This document shows, in pieces, positions 5,461 to 11,786 of a stretch of 14,039 nt of DNA (position 1 is its first letter; every line of letters starts with the position of its first letter). The DNA is from Desulfurococcales archaeon. Lineage in GTDB: Archaea > Thermoproteota > Thermoprotei_A > Sulfolobales > Ignisphaeraceae. A program made the translations under genes and the position numbers. The stretch covers positions 1 through 14,039 of the forward strand of contig JAMOOB010000113.1 in the NCBI GenBank assembly GCA_027066265.1. The letters run 5' to 3'. The notes under the pieces were generated by a model. The model was not told where the DNA came from. It worked only from the letters and a program-made list of their open reading frames with translations, and did no database searches.

Positions 5461-5937
5461 CTACTCCATGCAATACCTATCCATCAGCTGCTCCACGTAG
5501 CTCAGCGCATCGTCGATGCTCGACTCGGTCTCGCTCCAAGCATCCTCGAGCTCCTTCTCGAACGATCTCCACCTCACGTAGGCGGCGTAGCTCTCGTCGT
5601 TCAGGATCCTAGCGATCCTCGCGTAGGTATCCCAAGCAATGTAGCCCCGGTAATACAGCGAGTATACAGTATAGAGAGACACGTAGATCTGCTCCATCCT
5701 CGAAACGACGCGCTCACCAACGTACCTCGCAACATTGAATCCCTGACCCGTAGCATCAGCCTTTAGATCGGATAGACGCATATGGATCGATGCGAGCATG
5801 AAGCAGATGATACGCTTGGGAACCCCATGCTGAGCCATTCTAACGTAGCTATCAGCAACCCTCTTCATCTCGGCGGCTAGCCTAGCCCTCCACGAAACGA
5901 TATCGCGCAGAACGTAGACGCTGTACACGGGGATCAC
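5461..5937 (-). CDS. unknown helical protein, 158 aa
   Basis: GTG at 5937 with GGTGCTAG about ten bases upstream. The protein is predicted nearly all helical, rich in Tyr and Arg (IYVSLYTVYSLYYRGYIAW around residues 84-102), with an acidic C-terminal part (SFEKELEDAWSETESSIDDALSYVEQL) that may form a coiled coil. No membrane segment, signal peptide or known motif is seen. It is separated from the DUF1874-like gene by that gene's promoter. Its start codon lies two bases from the start of the plus-strand gene at 5940, so the two share no room for separate promoters. It could be a virion or DNA-associated protein; this is not supported beyond composition. Confidence 0.6.
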   Translation of the reverse strand: MIPVYSVYVLRDIVSWRARLAAEMKRVADSYVRMAQHGVPKRIICFMLASIHMRLSDLKADATGQGFNVARYVGERVVSRMEQIYVSLYTVYSLYYRGYIAWDTYARIARILNDESYAAYVRWRSFEKELEDAWSETESSIDDALSYVEQLMDRYCME

Positions 5938-5939
5938 CG

Positions 5940-6185
5940 ATGTCTAGCACCGAGCAAGTCCTTAAATCGCTGATGCGGTGGGTAGCCCCCATGCACACGT
6001 CCGCCGCCGAGAACCTAGTTGATCCGGATAGACCGTACCACGTCTACAGAGCGATGCTTGATGCATGCCTCGAAGCCTTCTACAAGGCTATCAAACGCGT
6101 AGAGCCCAGGAACATCGATAGGTACGACAAGATGATTCGAGCCATCGAGACCTGCAGAATTATCCTACTAGAATCAACCTTCTAG
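5940..6185 (+). CDS. small helical protein on the opposite strand, unknown
   Basis: 81 residues, ATG to TAG, the only plus-strand gene in the left two thirds. The sequence (NLVDPDRPYHVYRAMLDA, then FYKAIKRVEPRNIDRYDKMIRAIETC) looks like a genuine helical protein with normal codon choice, and no competing minus-strand frame exists here. It starts two bases from the minus-strand gene and its last 12 bases overlap the 3' end of the gene at 6174-6842. GGGGAT four to five bases before ATG may act as ribosome-binding site, but it also encodes the neighbour's N-terminus. No AT-rich promoter is visible upstream, so its transcription is unexplained. Confidence 0.55.
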   Translation: MSSTEQVLKSLMRWVAPMHTSAAENLVDPDRPYHVYRAMLDACLEAFYKAIKRVEPRNIDRYDKMIRAIETCRIILLESTF

Positions 6186-6842
6186 CACGAGGTCGTAGAC
6201 CAATCTTATCAACCCATCCTCCTGATACCTGTAGCGATGAAGAGGCAGCGCGATGAAGGTCTCGTAATCGTTGACATCACCAACATCGTACCCATTCATG
6301 CTTAGCCAGATCCTGTGAAACACCTCCCCCAGTATAATACTCAGTATATCGATCTCTACGCACTCCATCGCGCGAGAACATATCCATGGTCTAGGTCTAG
6401 ACTCGTGACGCCTCCAAGACTCGAACACTATGGTCGTACACGATGGATTGATGGTGAAGGAGCCGCGGTGACGAGTAGACAACGTATGCATCGACTGCAC
6501 CAGATTCATCGAGCTAGCCAAACCCTCCACACCCTCTCGAGACATATCGAAAACCATGTAGATGCCCACCTGCCTATCCCTGAGCAGCCCCACGGTGGTT
6601 GGGAGGGCTACAACACCGCGCTTATCTGTCTCGAACTCGCTGTGGTCAAGCAGCAGTAGATGGGCTAGGGGCTCGCCCGAGAACATCGAGGCTATCTTGG
6701 TTCTCATCGATGCGTAGATAGATGCGAGCCTCGTGGCATCGCCTAGGTGCTCCACGAGCACGATCCTCCTGATCCACCTATCTAGATGGATCGGGTCTTT
6801 CCAATCCTCGACGACATCGCTGAACGGGAGCTCGATACCCAT
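6174..6842 (-). CDS. unknown 222-aa partner of the AAA+ ATPase
   Basis: ATG at 6842 follows a perfect GGAGGTGA whose TGA is the stop of the ATPase gene, so the two are translationally coupled and probably made together. The protein has alternating strands and helices. HLLLLDHSEFETDKRG (61-76) resembles a Walker B-type strand ending in acidic residues, and QVGIYMVFDMS (91-101) a following core strand, but no Walker A motif is present. It may be an inactive P-loop-like subunit, an adaptor for the ATPase, or something unrelated. I recognise no family. The C-terminal part (LGEVFHRIWLSMNGYDVGD, then PLHRYRYQEDG) is mixed. Its 3' end overlaps the plus-strand gene by 12 bases. Confidence 0.65.
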   Translation of the reverse strand: MGIELPFSDVVEDWKDPIHLDRWIRRIVLVEHLGDATRLASIYASMRTKIASMFSGEPLAHLLLLDHSEFETDKRGVVALPTTVGLLRDRQVGIYMVFDMSREGVEGLASSMNLVQSMHTLSTRHRGSFTINPSCTTIVFESWRRHESRPRPWICSRAMECVEIDILSIILGEVFHRIWLSMNGYDVGDVNDYETFIALPLHRYRYQEDGLIRLVYDLVLEG

Positions 6843-6849
6843 ACCATCG

Positions 6850-8235
6850 TCACCTCCTGGTGTAGAACCTCAGCACCGCGTTGCCCATGAGACGCCTAAC
6901 CGCTACAACGTCCTTGACATCCAAACAGATACCAGGTTCGTCGTCCACCATACACGGCTCGCTAGCCGACACGAAGTACTGATACACGTACCTAGCATCG
7001 CTCTCGCTCAGCCCAAACAAGCTCGTGGCTAGCCTAGCAAGCTCGCGGAACTCCGACTCCTTGATCACGACCATATCGCCCACCCTATGACCCTTCTTAT
7101 ACAGCTGCTCCACGACCCACCCAATCGCTCGGTTAGCTTTGAGTTGGTAGAACGAGGCGGTCGATGCGTAGCGAAGAGCATCCTCGAGGTAGCCCCAATC
7201 CTTCCTACAAAGTATCTCCACGGCTATCAGGGGAATCACGATATCCTTGTAACGCTCGTGAACCTCCCACTCATCGACTTCAGCCTTTGCCAACCTAAGC
7301 GCATCGATATAACGTTTCCAATGAAGAATCATAGTCTTGGCAACGCTCACCATGATCGGCTTGATCTCCGCATCCAGATCGATCGCGCGCTTCCTAGGCT
7401 TGCCATAGTGCATCTTCAGGATGAATCCCCTGCTCAGCAAGGCTGGATCCTCGGGTAGGTGCGTACCAACGAAGAGTATGGGGCTCGACACCTCGAAGCT
7501 GTACATGTGCCAACCAAGCTCGTCGGCGATCATCTTCGTTATCGATACCCCAGCATCGTGCATACGTCTGAGCATCATCCTAACGCTCGCGCTCAATCGA
7601 TCCGTCTCGTCGAGAACCAATACACCTCGCATCACACCCAGGTTCCACAGAACGGATGCGGAGAACGTACCCACGAGATCCACGGCGTACCTAGCCACGC
7701 GCCTAACAATCTGAGCAATCACAGACTTGCCAGTACCGAAGAAGCCCGTGACGTAGATGTTTGGCTTCTTGCTCACCAAGTTATGCAGCCACGACGCTAG
7801 GCTCCACGAAACAACGAGGCGGTGAACGTACGGCGATCTATGCTCAACGAACTCGCCCACAACATCGAGCAGCCTATCGTACGCCTCCCTAGGGGGCAGA
7901 ACCTCAGCCATTGCAAACTCCTCGAAGCTGAAGATGTTCTTTGGTGGGTGAAGCGATGAGAACGTTACCCTGACCTGACGACCGTTCACCATAGACATGT
8001 TAAACAATGGAATACATCGACCGTTCTCGTCGAAGAGCGCCGGGAGCCACGTATCGGCAGCGTCGAACCTGAACACATCGATGTAGTACTCAACACCATC
8101 CAACCTAACGATGGTTCCAACCATATCGGGACGAACAACGAGAAGACCACCACCACCCCCACCACCGCTAGACTGAGGCGCCGAAGCATTGCTCGCCTGA
8201 GCCTCGACCTCTGCAACGATCCTCTCCATAGCCAT
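6850..8235 (-). CDS. AAA+ superfamily P-loop ATPase, probable viral DNA helicase or replication factor
   Basis: 461 residues. The N-terminal part (1-30) is disordered and ends in a run of seven Gly; residues about 31-110 form a small beta-rich domain. The P-loop domain starts near 150: Walker A GFFGTGKS (164-171), Walker B VLVLDE (205-210), a sensor-1-like strand ILFVGTHLPED (253-263) and LSRG (267-270), where R269 could be an arginine finger. Residues about 375-440 look like a winged helix (EFRELARLATSLFGLSESDARYVYQYF), suiting DNA binding. The order recalls MCM-type and primase-linked AAA+ helicases, but the subgroup is not certain, and packaging or transcription control remains possible. 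ATG at 8235 follows GGGTCTAG; ATG at 8229 is an alternative. It is transcribed from a TATA box at 8269-8276 and heads an operon with the 222-residue partner. Confidence 0.8.
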   Translation of the reverse strand: MAMERIVAEVEAQASNASAPQSSGGGGGGGLLVVRPDMVGTIVRLDGVEYYIDVFRFDAADTWLPALFDENGRCIPLFNMSMVNGRQVRVTFSSLHPPKNIFSFEEFAMAEVLPPREAYDRLLDVVGEFVEHRSPYVHRLVVSWSLASWLHNLVSKKPNIYVTGFFGTGKSVIAQIVRRVARYAVDLVGTFSASVLWNLGVMRGVLVLDETDRLSASVRMMLRRMHDAGVSITKMIADELGWHMYSFEVSSPILFVGTHLPEDPALLSRGFILKMHYGKPRKRAIDLDAEIKPIMVSVAKTMILHWKRYIDALRLAKAEVDEWEVHERYKDIVIPLIAVEILCRKDWGYLEDALRYASTASFYQLKANRAIGWVVEQLYKKGHRVGDMVVIKESEFRELARLATSLFGLSESDARYVYQYFVSASEPCMVDDEPGICLDVKDVVAVRRLMGNAVLRFYTRR

Positions 8236-8268
8236 AGACTAGACCCAGAACCACAACAAGAACACCGG

Positions 8269-8276
8269 ATTATAAC
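8269..8276 (-). promoter_or_regulatory. TATA box of the ATPase operon
   Basis: Minus-strand GTTATAAT lies about 26 bases before a predicted start near 8246, leaving a leader of about ten bases before ATG 8235. Confidence 0.65.
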
Positions 8277-8305
8277 ATTGGTGCGGAAAAGGTGGAAACC
8301 CCACG

Positions 8306-8310
8306 AAAAA
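8306..8310 (-). terminator. T-run after the sugar dehydratase gene
   Basis: TTCTTTTTC on the minus strand lies about 15 bases after the TAG stop at 8326, at the boundary between the dehydratase and the ATPase operon promoter. Confidence 0.5.
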
Positions 8311-8325
8311 GAATAGGGGCTAGGT

Positions 8326-9288
8326 CTACCTACCCAGCACCTCTTGCCACTCCCTGAACGCTATAGCAAGACCTTCCTCTAGGGAGTACCTCGGATACCA
8401 CCCAAGAACCCTCAGAGCCTTGTAGTACGACCCTATCAACACCTTGATATCCGCGGGGCGCCGATGCACGTTCCACTTAACGCCGAAGTCTATGCCCGTA
8501 ACCCTCCTGATTATCTCAACGAGCTCCCCTATGCTAACACCTCTACCCGTACAGAAGTTGAATCTCTGACCAACAGCCGCAAGAGGATCGGCTATCAGCT
8601 TCTCCACCAGGAGCTCGTACGCCCGTACGATGTCTTCTCTAAACACGAAGTCCCTGATAGGCGTCGGGTCACCTAGCTCGATCTCCCTCCTTCCCTCGGC
8701 TAGGCTAGACAGAATCCTCTCGATAACGAAGTGTCTCTGACCAACGTATGCCCTACCGTAGCTGTTGAACGGCACCGATATCACCACGGGCTCGTGTAGT
8801 TCCTCATAGCCATAGAACCTTAGGTAAGCCTCCGCCGCGTACTTGCTCACGGCATAGGGAGTGTTGGGTCTCAGGGGAGCGTCCTCCGTGATAGGAAACC
8901 TATCCTGTTGTCCATAGCACTCGGACGTGGATGCGTAGATGAAGCCCACGCGCTCGCTCAGCGGAACGATCCGTCTCCAAGCCTCGAACAAGTGGATGGT
9001 TCCGATGTAGTTGGTCACAGCATACACATCGGGCTGATCGAAGCTCTTGGAGACCGGCGTTAGCGCAGCTAGATGCACAACGATATTGGGCTTGACACTC
9101 CTGATAACCTCGACGATGCTCGTAGAATCGGTTAGATCACCCTCCACGATCCTCACGTTCTCGGGAACCTTCTTGCCCTGGCTCGTATGCCTAACCAAGC
9201 CATACACATCGTAGCCCCTCTCAGCGAGCCTTCTAGAAACGTGGTAGCCGTGGAAACCCGTCACGCCCGTGACCAGGATCCTAACCAT
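8326..9288 (-). CDS. NDP-sugar 4,6-dehydratase / epimerase, extended SDR family
   Basis: 320 residues, full length for the family. The NAD(P)-binding motif is GVTGFHG (8-14); D51 of EGDLTD is in the adenine-contacting strand; HLAA (72-75) follows; the catalytic set is TSE (121-123) with YAVSK (Y145, K149). The Ser-Glu pair after Thr is usual in 4,6-dehydratases such as GDP-mannose 4,6-dehydratase, whereas dTDP-glucose enzymes have Asp-Glu. The reaction would be NDP-hexose to the 4-keto-6-deoxy sugar, feeding deoxysugar glycans, but nucleotide and sugar cannot be told. ATG at 9288 is chosen because it starts MVRILVTG and follows GGGTGG. It is divergent from a glycosyltransferase across 61 bases, so precursor supply and transfer are probably co-regulated. 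Probably host-derived. Confidence 0.85.
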   Translation of the reverse strand: MVRILVTGVTGFHGYHVSRRLAERGYDVYGLVRHTSQGKKVPENVRIVEGDLTDSTSIVEVIRSVKPNIVVHLAALTPVSKSFDQPDVYAVTNYIGTIHLFEAWRRIVPLSERVGFIYASTSECYGQQDRFPITEDAPLRPNTPYAVSKYAAEAYLRFYGYEELHEPVVISVPFNSYGRAYVGQRHFVIERILSSLAEGRREIELGDPTPIRDFVFREDIVRAYELLVEKLIADPLAAVGQRFNFCTGRGVSIGELVEIIRRVTGIDFGVKWNVHRRPADIKVLIGSYYKALRVLGWYPRYSLEEGLAIAFREWQEVLGR

Positions 9289-9349
9289 CGAACCACCCAT
9301 CAACAAAATATTTCCGTGCGTGGGATTTATAGCTATCGGTGCGAAACCC
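9289..9349. promoter_or_regulatory. divergent promoter of dehydratase and glycosyltransferase
   Basis: This 61-base gap serves both genes. For the minus-strand dehydratase, GCTATAAATCC (about 9323-9333) is a good TATA box with GGGTGG before ATG 9288. For the plus-strand glycosyltransferase, either CAAAATATTT (about 9304-9313) or ATTTATA (about 9325-9331) can serve, with GGTG at 9339-9342 before ATG 9350. The two TATA elements overlap, so the promoters may compete. Confidence 0.6.
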
Positions 9350-10381
9350 ATGATAATCGCGTCCTTCACCTACGCGAAGCCCTCGGGGCTCAGAACCGTA
9401 CATGACCAGATCGTTCACCGGCTGCGCTGCCGTGGATACACTATAGTCTCTCACTACGGCGATGTATCGATGCCTGGAATAGACGTACATGGGTTCAGAC
9501 ACATCGAGGCGAAGAACATCGTTGGCTTCACAACGTGGCACCTAGGAAACCTATCCACCGCCGCCCTAGCGATATCGCCGCTACCGTTCCTATGGATACC
9601 ATTCGTCGAGGGGATACCCATCGTGACTGATCTCGCTAGGGAAGCCATCAACTCCAAGCACGTGATCGTGGCACCCACCAACTACGTGAAGACCATGCTC
9701 GAGAAGGTGGGTATCAGGGTGAGGAAGGTGGTTCCGCCCTACATCGATGTGCGCCTCGCGGTACCTGATCCGATCCTAGTTAGAATGGTTAGGAGCTACT
9801 TCAGGGACTGCAGAGCCGTGCTTAGCTACGTAGCAGCCTACTATCCACGCAAAGCCATAGATAGGGTTCTGGAAGCAGTTGACAGAGCCGCGGAGCTCTA
9901 CGGCACGGAGCTGGGATTCATATTATTAACGAATAGAGCACCTAGCTACAGACCCAAGAACGTCAGGCTGTGGCTAGATACGAGCCTTGGAAGCGCTGGG
10001 GACGCAACCATCGCGAGCTACATCGCTGCCAGCGACGTATACATACACCTATCTTTTAGTGAGGGGCTTGGAATACCGATGATCATCGCCCAGTACCTAG
10101 GCAAACCCCTGGTGATACCAAACGCCGAGCCGTTCACCGAGGTATGCAGAGGCGTATGCATAACCGTAGACATCGAGAAGGTCACGTACGAGGAATGGAT
10201 AGGCGAGGAACTGGTGGAGAACAAGGTGTGGAGCCTAGACCACGCGGCTCAGAGAATCATCGAAGCGATAGAGCTGGCACCCACGGTAGACAAGGACGAG
10301 GTTAGGAGACGCGCACAGATCAAGTACATGAACATCGTGAACATCGATGTGATAGACAGAATCTTGAAAGAGATGAAGTGA
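9350..10381 (+). CDS. glycosyltransferase, GT-B fold (GT4-like)
   Basis: 343 residues. It has the two-domain GT-B layout. The C-terminal domain starts near YYPRKAIDRVLEAV (164-177), equivalent to the phosphate-binding RK loop of GT4 enzymes. Residues 228-260 (SDVYIHLSFSEGLGIPMIIAQ...GKPLVIPNA) match the nucleotide-sugar site. The EX7E motif keeps its first Glu (E238), but the second is Ile (I246), so donor binding may be altered. PPYIDV (129-134) is the usual link between domains. It would transfer a sugar from a nucleotide donor to protein or lipid; donor and acceptor are unknown. ATG at 9350 follows GGTG and begins MIIASFTYAKPSG, a normal first strand; the frame is open further upstream but runs into the divergent promoter. 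Confidence 0.75.
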   Translation: MIIASFTYAKPSGLRTVHDQIVHRLRCRGYTIVSHYGDVSMPGIDVHGFRHIEAKNIVGFTTWHLGNLSTAALAISPLPFLWIPFVEGIPIVTDLAREAINSKHVIVAPTNYVKTMLEKVGIRVRKVVPPYIDVRLAVPDPILVRMVRSYFRDCRAVLSYVAAYYPRKAIDRVLEAVDRAAELYGTELGFILLTNRAPSYRPKNVRLWLDTSLGSAGDATIASYIAASDVYIHLSFSEGLGIPMIIAQYLGKPLVIPNAEPFTEVCRGVCITVDIEKVTYEEWIGEELVENKVWSLDHAAQRIIEAIELAPTVDKDEVRRRAQIKYMNIVNIDVIDRILKEMK

Positions 10382-10439
10382 AGAAAAAGAAGATTCGTTT
10401 CGTAGATGCGTATAGCCACCAACGCTAGCGCTAGTGGCG
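10382..10439 (-). terminator. hairpin and T-run after the 266-aa gene
   Basis: Right after the TAG at 10440 (minus strand) comes GCCAC/GTGGC (10415-10419, 10434-10438) with a perfect palindrome CTAGCGCTAG (10425-10434) against one arm, followed further on by CTTCTTTTTCTTC (10383-10395). A stem-loop before a T-rich tract is unusual for archaea, where T-runs alone generally suffice. It may protect the 3' end of an abundant message. The gap also separates two convergent genes. Confidence 0.55.
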
Positions 10440-11240
10440 CTACTCCTTGAGTAACTTTATCGCTACTCCTGGTCTGTGTAGTGTAGTGTCCCACACGAAC
10501 CTAGTGTTATCATCATCTAGAGTGACACCGGATTGTAGATACGGCTTGATCATGTGTATCAGCTTGGGCTTGAACTTGTTCATGAAGTCCTCAGCCTTGT
10601 CTTCTCCGATAGCCTTAGCCGCGTAGAATCCATACTGAAGTGCTTGCGTGATCACGTCGATGATCTTGGGCTTGATCTCCATGGCTGCCGGGTTGAGGTA
10701 GACATCGACGTCGAACTCCACCTTGTTGCCGTAGGCTGGCTTGACGTAGTCTGGATAGGTCTGCCTGAACAGATCGAAGTAGATCTTGGCTCTTAGGTCT
10801 CCGAACAGCGCGTGGGCAATGATCTCGGCGATACCCCATCCAAGGTACCTAGGTCTGTTAACTCGCACTACCTCCAGCGCGTTCTTGGCCCACTTAGTCT
10901 TCTTGCGCTGAACCGCTTCTCCGAACAGCTTACCGTCCTCGTACTCGAAGGCTCCGTACATGTTGGTTAGCCACGCTTCACCACCGGCATATACCTTGAC
11001 GTAGTGCTTCAGCACGGCGTACTCAGCTCTAGCGAACTGCGGATTGACGAAGCCCCTGAACTGTACGTACGCTGGGTAAGCTAGGTAGAGCTTGTAGTCC
11101 TCGACGCTATCGATCTTGTGGGTCGCCCTAGCGTATATCAGATGCCTTCGAGCGTATAGTGTATCAGACCACTTGTTCTCTAGGCTAGCGATATCGACGT
11201 TTAGCTCGGGCACCAGGAGCAGGACGTTGATCGCGGGCAT
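10440..11240 (-). CDS. unknown 266-aa protein, candidate major virion protein
   Basis: ATG at 11240 with GGTGAGG four bases upstream, the best ribosome-binding site in the window, and a TATA box that predicts a leader of only about 12 bases. After a hydrophobic N-terminal strand (INVLLLVPELNVDI) it is mixed helical, rich in Lys, Tyr and Ala, with no long membrane segment and no cysteine. Notable segments are YPAYVQFRGFVNPQFARAEYAVL (about 55-77), RYLGWGIAEIIAHALFGD (about 129-146) and VEFDVDVYLNPAAMEIKPKIID (about 172-193). I recognise no family: it does not show the short four-helix coat protein pattern of rudiviruses and lipothrixviruses. The strong expression signals, lone transcription unit, 3' hairpin and size suggest an abundant structural protein; this is inference. 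A host-interaction or DNA-binding protein is possible. Confidence 0.7.
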   Translation of the reverse strand: MPAINVLLLVPELNVDIASLENKWSDTLYARRHLIYARATHKIDSVEDYKLYLAYPAYVQFRGFVNPQFARAEYAVLKHYVKVYAGGEAWLTNMYGAFEYEDGKLFGEAVQRKKTKWAKNALEVVRVNRPRYLGWGIAEIIAHALFGDLRAKIYFDLFRQTYPDYVKPAYGNKVEFDVDVYLNPAAMEIKPKIIDVITQALQYGFYAAKAIGEDKAEDFMNKFKPKLIHMIKPYLQSGVTLDDDNTRFVWDTTLHRPGVAIKLLKE

Positions 11241-11325
11241 CCTACCTCACCTTCGAGACCGCGTGCGCGCGATGAATATATTAACCATCATCGATAGCTA
11301 GAGGATTGGTCGGGGTGAAACACCC
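11241..11325. promoter_or_regulatory. divergent promoter of the candidate virion protein and the tandem RHH operon
   Basis: A central AATATATT palindrome (11275-11282) can act as TATA box in both directions. On the minus side it predicts a start near 11253 and a leader beginning at GGTGAGG. On the plus side it predicts a start near 11305, with GGGGTGA (11312-11318) as ribosome-binding site for ATG 11326. Confidence 0.65.
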
Positions 11326-11330
11326 ATGGA
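11312..11330. promoter_or_regulatory. GGGTG-AAA-CACCC inverted repeat, candidate operator
   Basis: GGGTG and CACCC flank AAA just before ATG 11326, and the sequence GAAACACCCATGGA (11317-11330) is identical to 2655-2668. The element covers the ribosome-binding site and start codon of the tandem RHH gene, so autoregulation or mRNA folding is possible. Confidence 0.45.
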
Positions 11331-11784
11331 TACGAATACGAAGAGAGTCCCAATCACCGTAACCGCATCCATGTTCACCGAGCTCGAGATTCTAGGAAAA
11401 GCAACGGGGCTGGGCAGAAGCGGCGTGGCTAGGATCATGATAATAGATGGGGCAGCTAAGATCAAGCGCGAGGGTCTAGACATCTCCGAGATCGAGGAAG
11501 AGCTAGCGGAGGAATGGGAGAGGGAAACCAAGTTCACGATCGACGTCTACCTGCCGCGAGGAGTATGGTTCTTCCTAAAGATGCTGAGCGATGCCTACCT
11601 GATACCCATGTCATGGCTATGCGCAATCCTGATCAAACGAGGTCTCAAACTAGCCCGATCGGGGGAGCTGAAGCTGTCTATAGACGTAGCACAAGAGATA
11701 CTCAAGCTATTCGAAACCGATGAGAAGGCAGCCGAGATGTACGAGAAGATGCATGGAGGCGCATCTAGGGTAGGAGGTGGATAG
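11326..11784 (+). CDS. tandem ribbon-helix-helix protein
   Basis: 152 residues that seem to hold two RHH units. The first is at about 7-46: strand RVPITVTA, helix SMFTELEILGKATG, turn GRSG, helix VARIMIIDGAAKI. The second is at about 69-110: strand KFTIDVYLP, helix RGVWFFLKMLSDAYL, turn PMS, helix WLCAILIKRGLKLA. An acidic helix (ISEIEEELAEEWERE) joins them, and a helical tail follows. Normal RHH proteins are single units of 45-60 residues that pair; here one chain could supply both halves of a dimer, so the two strands could read two different half-sites. The likely role is repression of viral promoters, including its own. ATG at 11326 follows GGGGTGA. It is first in a plus-strand operon, with the next start two bases after its stop. 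Confidence 0.7.
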   Translation: MDTNTKRVPITVTASMFTELEILGKATGLGRSGVARIMIIDGAAKIKREGLDISEIEEELAEEWERETKFTIDVYLPRGVWFFLKMLSDAYLIPMSWLCAILIKRGLKLARSGELKLSIDVAQEILKLFETDEKAAEMYEKMHGGASRVGGG

Positions 11785-11786
11785 CC

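Noticed and set aside
10440..11240. Rudivirus/lipothrixvirus type coat protein
   Set aside because: Those coat proteins are much shorter four-helix proteins; length and pattern here do not match, so only a generic candidate virion role is proposed.
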